From contig JAPPNJ010000217.1 in assembly GCA_028818705.1 (NCBI GenBank), forward strand, positions 30,762 through 94,761: a stretch of DNA of 64,000 bases, read 5' to 3'. Below the pieces are notes generated by a model. It ran no database searches, was not told where the DNA came from, and saw nothing but the letters and a program-made list of their open reading frames with translations. Of the stretch, positions 1 through 8,754 are shown in pieces. This DNA comes from Candidatus Poribacteria bacterium (lineage in GTDB: Bacteria > Poribacteria > WGA-4E > WGA-3G). Made by a program: the position numbers and the translations under genes. Each line of letters starts with the position of its first letter. Position 1 is the stretch's first letter.

Positions 1-1
1 G

Positions 2-448
2 CTCGGCACGACAGGCGACATAGAGGAATTTGAGGTTGGAGAGAACTTGGAAGTGTCCAGTCGAGTGCAAGCCGTTGTCGATTACTTCGGTCCCACAGAT
101 TTCATTCAGATGGACGCTTATCGTCTTCCAGACGGACTGGTTCATGACGCACCTGATTCTCCAGAGTCTCAATTAGTAGGCGGACCTATTCAGGAATATA
201 AAGACCGCGTGGCGAGAGCGAACCCTATCACCTATGTCTCCAAAGGCGATCCGCCTGTTCTGATCATCCATGGAGACCAGGATAAACTTGTCCCGTACCA
301 ACAGAGTGTGTTGTTAAAGAACGCGCTGGAGAAAGTGGGTGTTCCAGTTACACTCTACAATGTAGTCGGAGAAGGGCACGGGGGCTTCAAAGATCCGAAA
401 GTTCCAGAATTAACGAAGGCATTCCTTGAAAAACATTTGAAACCGTAG
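2..448 (+). CDS. alpha/beta hydrolase (esterase/lipase family), 3' part, cut by the window edge
   Basis: The reading frame is open from base 2, so the gene begins outside the window; the in-frame TTG at 47 is not needed as a start. The visible 148 codons are the C-terminal part of an alpha/beta hydrolase of the carbohydrate-esterase/BD-FAE-like type. They include SSRVQAVVDYFGPTDF, a segment such enzymes carry after the nucleophile region. The catalytic aspartate is probably in HGDQDKLVP (about base 270) and the catalytic histidine in GEGHGG (about base 370). The nucleophile serine is off the edge. The frame ends TAG at 446. Family assignment is firm; substrate is unknown. Confidence 0.8.
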   Translation, partial: LGTTGDIEEFEVGENLEVSSRVQAVVDYFGPTDFIQMDAYRLPDGLVHDAPDSPESQLVGGPIQEYKDRVARANPITYVSKGDPPVLIIHGDQDKLVPYQQSVLLKNALEKVGVPVTLYNVVGEGHGGFKDPKVPELTKAFLEKHLKP

Positions 449-533
449 CGTAACCGCCGACTTCTACTGACCGATTTGTTCGTCTTCAAAACCGCATAAA
501 CAGGTCTTAGTAAGCGCCAACAGCGGAGAATAT

Positions 534-1921
534 ATGAGAACGTCCAAGTATGACCTGACGCGTGGAGCATTTCAAAATCCTTGTTTCGATTGGCTATACC
601 CACATTCGTCAGTCAACTGCTTCAAGACCTGTTTAATATAGTCGATATGATTTTCGTGGGTCGGCTGGGACCCGCAGCCCTTGTCGCTGTCGCGGTAAGT
701 GGGAATCTATTACGGCTCGTGAGCATTCTGGCATACGGTATCTCAACCGGGACGATTATTCTCGTATCTCAGTTTATCGGTGCTCGGAAGCGTCTGGAGA
801 GCGAGAGCGTTGCGATGCAAGCCTTGATGCTTAATGTGGTATGTGCCTTGGGCATTGGGTGTTTGGGCTATCCGTTAGCTGAATTTGGATTGTGGTTAAT
901 GGGAGTCGAGCCAGAGGTAATTCCGTTCGGTGTTCCCTACCTTCGTGTGATACTACTTGGTGCGGTAACGATGTTTCTCTCTCGCACCCTCACCGCTATA
1001 TTCCGTGGCGCCGGGGATGCGGTGACACCAATGACCGTCCTGATCTTTTCGTCGATTGTTAATATTGTTTTAGATCCCCTGTTAATCTTTGGAATCTGGG
1101 GATTTCCGCGACTCGGCGTGGTTGGTTCGGCGTATGCGACAGTAATTGGTCAAGGTTTCGGTGTCGCTATACTCCTGTACCTCTGTTTTAGAGGACATGG
1201 TGTAGTCTCTCTGCGTCGTGTTGAGCGTCGTCCAAACTTTTCGATGTGGGGTCAAATCATGCGCTTAGGGATTTTTAGTGCTATGCAGGCGTTGCTGCGT
1301 CACGGTTCCCGTGTGTTATTTATTCGAGTCGTCGCTATCTTTGGCACCGATCCTGTTGCTGCCTACGCTATCTGTATGCGGTTGCGTATTCTTGTTATGC
1401 ATTTTGGTACTGCCTTTTCAAACGCTGTAGCACCAATGGTGGGGCAAAATATTGGGGCAAATCGTATTCATCGCGCCGAAAAATCGGCTCAGTTAGGCAG
1501 CATCTTAGCAGCAGTCATTGTCACGTGCATCGGCATTTTCCTGTTCTCAATTCCTCAGTTCTTCATCGGCTGGTTTACGAACGAACCTGAAGTCATAGAA
1601 ATTGGCAATGTATATTTGCGTTTTCTCGCTGCGACATTTGCGTTCATGGTTGTCGCCAGTGTTTTGGGGCGTGCGCTCAACGGGGCGGGAGATACGGTGT
1701 CTCCGATGACGATTACAGGGGTATCGCAGTTCGGGGTCGGGTTAGTATTGGTGGTTCTTCTCTCCGAGTTGATAGGACTAACGGGGATTTGGTGGGGGAT
1801 TGCTGTAGCAAACGTTGTGCAATGTCTCCTTATCGGATACTGGTACAGACGCGGTGGCTGGAAAATACAAAAACGAGGTGTTGTCCGACAGGCGGAAGTT
1901 CAGCAACCTGCAGGAAAATAA
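534..1921 (+). pseudogene. MATE-family multidrug/Na+ antiporter, apparent one-base frameshift near the 5' end
   Basis: The long frame starting with TTG at 581 encodes about 446 residues of a 12-helix MATE transporter (LAIPTFVSQLLQDLFNIVDMI in front, then two MatE halves). That start lacks the usual first 15 residues and has no ribosome site. In another frame an ATG at 534, with GGAG at 525-528, reads MRTSKYDLTRGAFQ, which is the normal family N-terminus. The two frames join if one A is missing from the AAAA run at 574-577, giving AFQKSLFRLAIP. So the gene is either really frameshifted or this is a homopolymer sequencing error; I favour the error because the rest is intact. MATE proteins export cationic compounds in exchange for Na+ or H+. 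It faces the UnbV gene tail to tail. Confidence 0.8.
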
Positions 1922-1941
1922 ATGAGTGTTGTCAAGCTTTT

Positions 1942-3615
1942 TTAATCAGAACCTTCCGTGATGGTGATGATCTGGTTCGGCGCGACATCTCGAATTGTGT
2001 CCACGATCCCGCTGGGCCATCTCACTTCAATGAGGTCGATACGTTTGTGTACGCCAATTCCAAAATGGAGACGTAGGTCGTTTTGGGAGAGGTAGCCGGA
2101 TCCACTCCGCACCTCATCAATTTGGATCAAATCGCCCGCTTGAATTTTTATCCGTGTGCCGATACCTGCCCTATTGCTTCGTGTCCCAACCGTACGGATC
2201 AGAATCCAGTTTCCCTGATTTCCACCGTCGTTCCGAAGGAGTTCGGCGGCATCATTGGCGTTGGAGATCAGCACGTCTAAGTCGCCATCATTATCATAAT
2301 CCCCTGTGGCAATGCCACGACTCACCTGACGCGACTGTAACCCACTTCCGGCTTTCATTGATTCATTGACGAAGCGCCCCTGTCCGTTGTTAATCAACAG
2401 GTGATTGTGTTGCGGGTAGGTCGTTGTATCGTCGTATTTTTCGACTGTATCTTGGAGATGACCGTTGGCGATTAGCAAATCTTTGTCCCCATCGTTGTCC
2501 ACGTCGAAAAAATCGACACCCCAGCCAACATAAGGCAGACTCTCAGCCATGCCCGCCGCGAACGATAAGTCGGTGAAAAAGTCGCCGTTATCGTTGCGAT
2601 AGAGGGCATTGGTTTGTCGTTGATAGTTGATTGCGATGAGGTCTAAGAGTCCGTCGTTGTCATAATCCCCGAAATCGATCCCCATTGTTCCTTGTACGTC
2701 TCCGTTTTCGTCAGCCTCCACCCCTGCCATCCAGCCGACGTTTGTAAATGTACCATCGCCCTTATTTTGATAGAGGAAATTCTCTCCGGCATCGTTGCCG
2801 ACGTAACAGTCTGAATCTCCGTCGTTGTCATAATCCCCGAACACGATGCCCATCCCTTTTCCATCTTTGTTGTACACCCCAGTACTGGTGGTGACATCGG
2901 TGAACGTACCGTCGCCGTTGTTGCGATATAGGGTGTCCGGTACACCCTCAAAACTTTCCGGTGGGCAGTACGTCGCCACGCCTTTTTGTGTGCAGTTGGT
3001 GTGGGTCTCAAAGTGGAAGTCAATATAGTTAGTAACGTACAGATCAACGAAGCCGTCGTTATCGTAATCGGCGAAGGCGCAGCCAAGACTCCAACGGTTA
3101 TCTCCAACCCCGGTGTGCTGCGTGACATCAGTGAAAGTGCCGTCCCCGTTGTTTCGGTAAAGCACATTCGCACCAAAATTCGTCACATATAAGTCCAGAT
3201 AGCCATCGTTATCATAGTCCGCGACAGCACAACCCGCACCATAGCCGGTATCTCCAACGCCTGCCTGTTCTGTGATGTCGGTAAAAGTGCCCTCTCCGTT
3301 GTTGCGATAAAGTCGATTAGTTGGCGGAATGGATGAACTAAAACCGGGTAAATCTGCGCTGTTAACAAAATATATATCGGTTAGACCGTTTCCATCATAG
3401 TCAAAGAAGGCGACACCCGATCCAACCGTTTCCAGAAAGTACCGCTGACCGCTTCTGCCATCGACATGACGGAACTGGAGACCTGCCGCCGCTGTGACAG
3501 CGGTAAATGAAATTTTATCTTTACCATTCGCCGAGCAGAATGTAGTAATTAAAAAGGTTATGAAAAATAGGCAGATCGCGAATCGCATAATAGTTGTCAG
3601 TTTATAGATAATCAT
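1942..3615 (-). CDS. secreted FG-GAP/VCBS repeat protein with ASPIC/UnbV C-terminal domain
   Basis: 557 residues. An N-terminal signal peptide (hydrophobic stretch about residues 10-28, ending CSANG) is followed by at least seven FG-GAP/VCBS blades. Each has a calcium-binding loop of the D-Y-D-N-D-G type (for example DYDNDGYLDLYVTN and DYDNDGDLDVLISN). The protein closes with an ASPIC/UnbV domain containing RSGSGYLSQND and VRWPSG. Such proteins are predicted extracellular beta-propellers; no enzymatic activity is established. The start at 3615 has GGGAAAGG five bases upstream; an internal ATG at 3588 would also leave a signal peptide. It lies 16 bp after the TPR gene, so the two are probably cotranscribed. 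Confidence 0.85.
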   Translation of the reverse strand: MIIYKLTTIMRFAICLFFITFLITTFCSANGKDKISFTAVTAAAGLQFRHVDGRSGQRYFLETVGSGVAFFDYDGNGLTDIYFVNSADLPGFSSSIPPTNRLYRNNGEGTFTDITEQAGVGDTGYGAGCAVADYDNDGYLDLYVTNFGANVLYRNNGDGTFTDVTQHTGVGDNRWSLGCAFADYDNDGFVDLYVTNYIDFHFETHTNCTQKGVATYCPPESFEGVPDTLYRNNGDGTFTDVTTSTGVYNKDGKGMGIVFGDYDNDGDSDCYVGNDAGENFLYQNKGDGTFTNVGWMAGVEADENGDVQGTMGIDFGDYDNDGLLDLIAINYQRQTNALYRNDNGDFFTDLSFAAGMAESLPYVGWGVDFFDVDNDGDKDLLIANGHLQDTVEKYDDTTTYPQHNHLLINNGQGRFVNESMKAGSGLQSRQVSRGIATGDYDNDGDLDVLISNANDAAELLRNDGGNQGNWILIRTVGTRSNRAGIGTRIKIQAGDLIQIDEVRSGSGYLSQNDLRLHFGIGVHKRIDLIEVRWPSGIVDTIRDVAPNQIITITEGSD

Positions 3616-3631
3616 TAAAGCCTTTCCCAGA

Positions 3632-4954
3632 TTAGTCTGACACTTTGTTTTTCGCTTCGCGCACCTGATGGAGGTATTCTTGGGTTTGTTTGTTATCCGG
3701 TGCCAATTTAAGAGCTTTCTGGAAAACGGCTTCAGCCTGATTATAATCTTTCATAGCGAGATGGATTGCGCCGAGCATGTTGAGACTTTGCACGTTTGAC
3801 AGCGTTTCAGTCGCATTTTGGGCGAGTTGGCGGGCGATTTTCAGATGGTGCTCAGATGCCTTTGGCTGGTTATGTTGTTGATACAGTAAACCGAGCATGA
3901 GATGTCCTTTGATATATTGCGTGTCAACCCCGATAGCAGTTTTGTAGACGGTGACCGCCTTTTTGCTCTGTTGATTTTGGATATAGAGTGCTGCGATTTT
4001 ATCGTAAGCCTCCATCAAAGAGGCGTCTTTGAGAATGGCGGTTTTATACTGTTCAAACGCTTGTCCGGGTCGGTTGTGTTCTGCATAGATTTTCGCAAGT
4101 GCCATATAACCGTTCGGGTCGTCCGGTTTTTCACGAATTTTCTGATGTACCATCTCAAGAGTATCTTGAAATTCACGAATCTGTTGTGCGATTTCGTGTT
4201 GACGTTTTGCTTCTTCAACCTGTCCGAGGCGGAAATAGCAACGCGCCAGATTATGATGAAATACGAGATCCCCCGTACGATGTGGTATCACCTGCTCATA
4301 CTCGCTAATTGCTTTCTCATATTCACCCATCTGCTGATAGGTGAAACCGAGTTCAAATCTTGCTGGTGCGTAGTTGGTGTCAATTGCTAACGCTTGTTGG
4401 AAGTCAGTGATTGCTTTCTCATACTCGCCGTGTTTTGTGTAGATAATTCCACGATTACAGTATATATCCGGCGATCGCAGCTTCAGTTCAATAGCCTGTG
4501 TATACGTTTCTAACGCGGTGTCAAACTTGAACTGGGCGTGATAGATGTTACCCAATCCGAGGTATGCTTGAGGTAACCTGGGATCTAATTCGATTGCTTT
4601 CTCATAATGTGCAATCGCCTCCGTGGTTTCCCCACGCTCTGCAAGCAGGATTCCCATTACGGCGTGTGCTTGCAGGATATTGTCGTTGAGTGCAAGTGCT
4701 TTTTGGAGGGCATCAATAGCATCATCTATCCGACCCATTTTCCAGTAGACCATGCCGATGCCGCTATGCGCCTCGGCGAAGTTCGCGTCCAACTGTAATA
4801 CCTTCTGATATTCGCGCAGTGCCTCATCGAAGCGTTTCTGGTTGGCAGACGTCACCGCCTGACGATAGTGCCATAGCAAAGGAGTGGCGCGTTGGGCATT
4901 AACTACAAAGCTGAAACAAAATAAGATAAGAACAGTTGGAAATAGATATCTCAT
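3632..4954 (-). CDS. exported tetratricopeptide (TPR) repeat protein
   Basis: About 440 residues with a signal peptide (MRYLFPTVLILFCFSFVVNAQ) followed by roughly ten TPR units, with repeated phrases such as AHSGIGMVYWKMGRIDDAI and AYLGLGNIYHAQFKFDTAL. TPR solenoids bind other proteins; no catalytic domain is present. The frame opens with GTG at 4957 and ATG at 4954; neither has a clear Shine-Dalgarno sequence and I prefer the ATG. It sits directly upstream of the UnbV gene and may be its periplasmic partner, an inference from position only. Confidence 0.8.
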   Translation of the reverse strand: MRYLFPTVLILFCFSFVVNAQRATPLLWHYRQAVTSANQKRFDEALREYQKVLQLDANFAEAHSGIGMVYWKMGRIDDAIDALQKALALNDNILQAHAVMGILLAERGETTEAIAHYEKAIELDPRLPQAYLGLGNIYHAQFKFDTALETYTQAIELKLRSPDIYCNRGIIYTKHGEYEKAITDFQQALAIDTNYAPARFELGFTYQQMGEYEKAISEYEQVIPHRTGDLVFHHNLARCYFRLGQVEEAKRQHEIAQQIREFQDTLEMVHQKIREKPDDPNGYMALAKIYAEHNRPGQAFEQYKTAILKDASLMEAYDKIAALYIQNQQSKKAVTVYKTAIGVDTQYIKGHLMLGLLYQQHNQPKASEHHLKIARQLAQNATETLSNVQSLNMLGAIHLAMKDYNQAEAVFQKALKLAPDNKQTQEYLHQVREAKNKVSD

Positions 4955-5222
4955 CACTATAGTTGTCAGTTCTGGATTATGGGTTTTCAGTTGTGGGAAG
5001 AAGGTTGTCGGTTCTGGGTTAAATCAACAGTATGAATGCCTGTTGGCATTCCCCGGAGTGAAGAGGGATCGCGGTGGCGGTGACGTTTAGCGTGCATACC
5101 ACAACGCCTCTTTAACTCATAACTCACGACTCATGACCCTTCCTCCCACTACCCAAAACTCAAGACTCACGACTCTGCAACGCCGTGTGGGATAAATAAA
5201 AGCAATCGCGGTTGATTTGGGA
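4955..5222. repeat. intergenic stretch with one family A hairpin and short direct repeats
   Basis: Gene-free region between the CBM9-like gene and the TPR gene, both on the minus strand. The family A hairpin lies at 5034-5051: arms GAATGCC and GGCATTC around the loop TGTT, preceded by ATCAACAGTAT. On its left, GTTGTCAGTTCTGG and GTTGTCGGTTCTGG form an imperfect direct repeat (about 4971-5019). On its right, 5115-5177 carries repeated ACTCACGACTC phrases. No promoter or gene is convincing here. Confidence 0.6.
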
Positions 5223-6239
5223 CTATTCATAGCCGCGTTTGATGTTCCCCCATGTTGATGGCAGTTTGTCCGCAGGATCGACAGACGTTGCACTACCGAC
5301 GACCTCGTTGGAAATGATAAGATCGCCGAGTACACCTGGGCTGTTATCGTTTTCAAAGTCACTCGACCAAGCAACTGCACCGCCAAGGGGTGCGGCGTAC
5401 GTGCCGGGCGCGGGCCCGTCAATATCTGTGATTGTGATGTCGAATCCGATGACTAAGCCGTCTGTAGGAGCGAGGGCTGCGCCGAAAAACGGCTCAAAAA
5501 CCGACCAAGGAAGACGTATCTCAGCGGCATAACCGCTACCAGTTTTCTGACCTGCGACGTGTCCGTTACCGGGTTCGCCTAACTCTGGATCGACGGCGGC
5601 ATTCAACGATTGTGACCACGCACCGCTTGATCCTGCTGTTGTTACAGGCGCGAATATCCAATAGTGGTCGTCCGCTTCATAGATGCTGTTATTGGCAACG
5701 TGTTTCGTCTCGAACTTATGGTGGTCAAATTCAAAAACAGGCGCATCGTGCTTGGTGTCAAATAGCAACCATATCCCGTCAATGTCTCCAGACCGAGAGG
5801 CGAGATCGTTGGCATACGCGTGGTGGGTGTCGTCAGTGATGTCAAACCCGAAATAGAGGTAGTCATCATCCCATAGCGTTGCCCAGCGCGCCAGGAAGTC
5901 GTCGTCGCCATCGAATTTGCCGCGGCTGACACGGAGTCCACCATCATTTGTGTCGCTGCCAGCACCGCCGCCGGGAATAATCTGGTACCATTCTTGATTA
6001 TGTTTCGGATCGCGAGGATCTACGACGATGTCTTGCAGAGGTGAAGCTTCTTGAAATATTGTGTCCCACTCTGCTTCGTCGAGATTTCCATCAATTGTGA
6101 GAGGTGCTTCGGTTTTTTTAGATGTTACTTCACCACCTGAGTGTGCCATTACCGGCAGTGTAGAAAGTGTGAATAAAACACAGCAGGCAATAATGAATAG
6201 ATTAAATTTTACAGAGCGCAATTTTTGGGGAACAAACAT
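5223..6239 (-). CDS. exported CBM9-like (carbohydrate-binding family 9) protein with C-terminal WG motif
   Basis: 338 residues. A signal peptide runs to about residue 33 (LFIIACCVLFTLSTLPVMA). It is followed by a CBM9/DOMON-like domain that opens with LTIDGNLDEAEW and contains YLYFGFDITDDTHHA. CBM9 domains bind sugars or serve as cytochrome/ligand domains. The start at 6239 is chosen over an upstream in-frame codon at 6278 because GGAG sits seven bases before it. The C-terminus, KLPSTWGNIK, matches the end of the small protein at 14173-14439. Function beyond ligand binding at the cell surface is unknown. Confidence 0.75.
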   Translation of the reverse strand: MFVPQKLRSVKFNLFIIACCVLFTLSTLPVMAHSGGEVTSKKTEAPLTIDGNLDEAEWDTIFQEASPLQDIVVDPRDPKHNQEWYQIIPGGGAGSDTNDGGLRVSRGKFDGDDDFLARWATLWDDDYLYFGFDITDDTHHAYANDLASRSGDIDGIWLLFDTKHDAPVFEFDHHKFETKHVANNSIYEADDHYWIFAPVTTAGSSGAWSQSLNAAVDPELGEPGNGHVAGQKTGSGYAAEIRLPWSVFEPFFGAALAPTDGLVIGFDITITDIDGPAPGTYAAPLGGAVAWSSDFENDNSPGVLGDLIISNEVVGSATSVDPADKLPSTWGNIKRGYE

Positions 6240-6493
6240 TGTGAATCTCCTATTGATAACCTTCGCTGTAAAGCGCAAAGACGTTTCTGTTTTTTTGTAG
6301 AAACGTGCTTAAGGTTTAGGTGTTCCAAGCAATAGGGACATTAGTAAAACTAATGAACTGTGTGTGCCATCGCTCGTTGTTATGGGACTCGTCCCTATTA
6401 GCGAATGGCTTCTCAATAGACTTTATTAGAAGTAAAAATAATAGTCAAGTTTTTTCTAAGGTATTCGTTCTCGGTTTTTCAGTTTTGTCTGCC
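6240..6493. other. non-coding upstream region
   Basis: This is the upstream side of the CBM9-like gene. It is AT-rich and contains no convincing gene, hairpin or strong promoter match. A degenerate CGGTTTTTCAGTTTT phrase near 6472 resembles short repeats seen elsewhere in the window. Confidence 0.4.
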
Positions 6494-6622
6494 TTAGTAG
6501 GGGTAGAATCTCGTTCCCAGCGGTGGAAGTAAGTTATCAATAAATTCACCATCTATATTCGTGGCAATCTGTTTCCAGATTTCATCTTTGGATGGCCCGA
6601 AAATAGACCTGCGTTTACTCAT
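6494..6622 (-). pseudogene. 5' relic of a DUF3137-like protein gene (42 codons)
   Basis: A short frame starts with ATG at 6622 behind AAGGAG (spacing about 5) and reads MSKRRSIFGPSKDEIWKQIA, then TNIDGEFIDNLLPPLGTRFYPY and stop. As I recall, the pattern FGPSKDEIW-x-x-[LI]-[AS]-x-x-I-x-[AG]-E-F-[IV] begins a family of about 200-residue hypothetical proteins (DUF3137-like). Here the similarity stops after about 30 residues and the frame closes. The good ribosome site and start with no body suggest the stub of a deleted gene. It could still be expressed as a micropeptide. Confidence 0.5.
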
Positions 6623-6700
6623 CGTTGCTCCTTAACGTAGATTTTTGAAGATAGAAGCCTAAAGTAGTGTGGGTGAGGACAGCACCAATAAAGAAACGAA

Positions 6701-7381
6701 TTAGCGTTTCAGTGCGACCGAGACCCCATCGCGGAGCGGAATAATCGTCGTGAATACTTCAGGCGAACTGTAAAGGAGCCGAGTTACCTCTCTAACACCG
6801 ATTGTGGCATCGTGAAACCACCTCTCCCGTTCATCAAGTCCTTCTGGAGCACTCCCCGGCTCCTGCGTGATGACACGTCCCATCCAAAGCATGTTGTCCG
6901 TGATAAACAACCCACCACTCCTAAGCCGTGGAATTGCTTTCCGAAACGCTTCAGGATACCCGTCCTTGTCGATGTCGTTGTAGATAATGTCGAACTCGCC
7001 TTCGGTTTCGTCTATGATTTCAAGGGCGTTGCCGACTCGATAGTCAATACGATCAGCAATACCACCGCGCGCAAGGTACCCGGCGGCGCGATCAGCGTTC
7101 TCCTGCGATCCATCCGTACAGATGATGGAGGCTTCTGGTTTTTGCAGTGCCTTCGCCATCCAATACGCTGAGTAGCCAAAACCTGAGCCCATCTCGAAAA
7201 TTCGGGTCGGATTGGTGAGCAATACGAGTTGGTGCAAGACGCGTCCGACGAGCGGTCCCACAATAGGAAAGCGGTTTGCTCGTGCGTGTGCCTCCATTTC
7301 CGTGAGGACCTCATCGCGTTCAGGAATAATGTCAAGTAGGTAGTCATCAATCGACGGATGAAGAATATCCATACGTTGCAT
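6701..7381 (-). CDS. class I SAM-dependent O-methyltransferase (COMT-like)
   Basis: 226 residues, full length for the bacterial catechol/caffeoyl-CoA O-methyltransferase-like family. SAM-binding motif I is EMGSGFGYSAYW (about residues 63-74). The acidic motif II is CTDG, and DIIYNDIDKDGYPEA replaces the usual metal-binding FIDADK-type segment. GGLFITDNMLW supplies the following Asp-Asn pair typical of divalent-metal members. It should transfer a methyl group to a hydroxyl of a small cytoplasmic molecule; the acceptor is unknown. The start is supported by GGAG six bases upstream. It follows the Gfo/Idh gene, separated by one GTAG-headed hairpin. Confidence 0.85.
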   Translation of the reverse strand: MQRMDILHPSIDDYLLDIIPERDEVLTEMEAHARANRFPIVGPLVGRVLHQLVLLTNPTRIFEMGSGFGYSAYWMAKALQKPEASIICTDGSQENADRAAGYLARGGIADRIDYRVGNALEIIDETEGEFDIIYNDIDKDGYPEAFRKAIPRLRSGGLFITDNMLWMGRVITQEPGSAPEGLDERERWFHDATIGVREVTRLLYSSPEVFTTIIPLRDGVSVALKR

Positions 7382-7408
7382 AATCGCTCCTGTTTTATCT
7401 CATAGCAA

Positions 7409-7438
7409 GTCAGCGCGCTTGGAAAGCGCGCCTACCGA
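7409..7438 (-). repeat. GTAG-headed REP-like hairpin that supplies a stop codon
   Basis: Read on the minus strand this is GGTAGGCGCGCTTTCCAAGC followed by GCGC: a GTAG head and then near-perfect arms GCGCGCTT/AAGCGCGC around a three-base loop. The TAG of the head is the stop codon (7434-7432) of the Gfo/Idh oxidoreductase gene. Other copies are at 8690-8720, 11950-12015, 44771-44815 and 52585-52611. The GTAG tetranucleotide plus palindrome is the hallmark of REP elements moved by TnpA-REP (RAYT) proteins in Proteobacteria. Confidence 0.6.
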
Positions 7439-8571
7439 GTATGGCGACTGCGTTCTTCTTGCTGCCAGCGTTCGAGTGGGTGATCGCGGGGCGTGAGCGG
7501 CATAGGAATTCGCCTCCCCTGACGATGTGATTCCCATGTGGCATGAATCATTTCAAGGCAATCGCGACCATCTCTACCGCTCGCGAATGGATCACGGTCT
7601 TCTTCAATGGCTTCAATGAGGTCGCGTAGCATGAGGCGTTGCAATAATAGCCGTATTGATGCTTTATCTCGTGGATTGCCTTGCTCGTCAAGGTCTTCAG
7701 CGGATAGATGCACTGGCTCCCAGGCTTCTGATGGTGTTTTGTGTTGTCCCTTGTGGATAAACATCGTGGTGCCGACGCTCTCTCGGATAGCAATTCTACC
7801 TTCGGTGCCTACAATGTCGATGCCGTAAGCGTTATCATTGGTCTGTGGTTGTGCAAGAAACTGCACATCGGCGTGGACACCGTTCTTGAAACGGAAGGCG
7901 GCGTGTCCGCGTTCGCCGAGCACAAGCCCAGCATCGCGATCAAACGCGTGGACCTCTTGGGTGTGTTTGATGTCGTCAACGGTTGACTCGCGTCCGTCCA
8001 TCTGTACGAGATGTGCGTGTGTCCATTCGACATCGCCACTGAAAAGTCGTAGCCAATCGTAGAGATGCGTACCCATTTCCATGAGCGAGTTGCCTACCTT
8101 GCGTCCGCCTTTGTCGGTTGCCTTCAGCAACACAACATCGCCGATTTCACCCTTTTCGATCAACGAAAGGACGTGACGGTTATAGGGACTGGCACGTTTG
8201 ATATGGTTAATGGCAAACTTGACGTTGTGTCGGTCGCAGGTTTCGACCATCTCGTCGGCTTCAATCAGGTTTAGGGCAGTTGGTTTTTCACAGAAAACGT
8301 GGATGCCGCGCCGTGCTGCGGCGATCGTTGGTGGATGGTGCATCGGTGCCTGCGTAGGAACGATGACGATGTCGGGTTGTTCTTCGTCAAGCATCTTTTC
8401 ATAGTCGTCATAGATGGCTTTGATGCCGAACCGTTCGCTCCACGCTTTTGCTCGCTCTGGGTTGATTTCCGCGCCGGTGACGAGTTCACAGTTCTCTTCT
8501 AACTCTACTGCTTGGGCATGAGCTCCACCCATGCCGCCTAAACCGATGATTGCTATACGATAGTTATTCAT
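7432..8571 (-). CDS. Gfo/Idh/MocA family NAD(P)-dependent oxidoreductase
   Basis: 379 residues with an N-terminal Rossmann fold (IIGLGGMGGAHAQAVE, residues about 7-22) and the family signature CEKPTAL near residue 95, whose lysine is the catalytic residue. The C-terminal alpha/beta domain includes MGTHLYDWLRLFSGD, whose histidine is probably the second catalytic group. Members oxidise or reduce sugars, inositols and related hydroxy compounds; this substrate cannot be named. The last codons run straight into a GTAG-headed repeat that provides the TAG stop. The C-terminus (RSRHTR) may therefore have been altered by that insertion. An O-methyltransferase follows downstream. Confidence 0.9.
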   Translation of the reverse strand: MNNYRIAIIGLGGMGGAHAQAVELEENCELVTGAEINPERAKAWSERFGIKAIYDDYEKMLDEEQPDIVIVPTQAPMHHPPTIAAARRGIHVFCEKPTALNLIEADEMVETCDRHNVKFAINHIKRASPYNRHVLSLIEKGEIGDVVLLKATDKGGRKVGNSLMEMGTHLYDWLRLFSGDVEWTHAHLVQMDGRESTVDDIKHTQEVHAFDRDAGLVLGERGHAAFRFKNGVHADVQFLAQPQTNDNAYGIDIVGTEGRIAIRESVGTTMFIHKGQHKTPSEAWEPVHLSAEDLDEQGNPRDKASIRLLLQRLMLRDLIEAIEEDRDPFASGRDGRDCLEMIHATWESHRQGRRIPMPLTPRDHPLERWQQEERSRHTR

Positions 8572-8689
8572 GTCTGTCTTTGCCTTACACTGTTTGCCAA
8601 GAGGATATATGCTTTGTTTGCAACTATCATAGCAACTTCAGAGTTGGGGTGCAAGAGAAAAATCTCGTATCGCCTGAGAGAAGAAATGG

Positions 8690-8720
8690 GTAGGGCGAGG
8701 CATGAAGACTTCGCCTAACA
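8690..8720 (-). repeat. REP-like hairpin (GGCGAGG/CTTCGCC type)
   Basis: GGGCGAGG and CTTCGCCT form imperfect arms around CATGAAGA. On the minus strand the element begins GTTAGGCGAAG, the head used by the copies at 44771 and 11950. It lies in the 180-bp gap between the Gfo/Idh gene and the LRR gene; the rest of that gap shows nothing else. Confidence 0.45.
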
Positions 8721-8754
8721 GCATGAGGGCTGTTTAAGCTTGGTCAACTCTGGT

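Noticed and set aside
3902..4390. Plus-strand open frame of 162 codons
   Set aside because: Antisense of the TPR gene; repeated TPR codons produce the open frame by chance.
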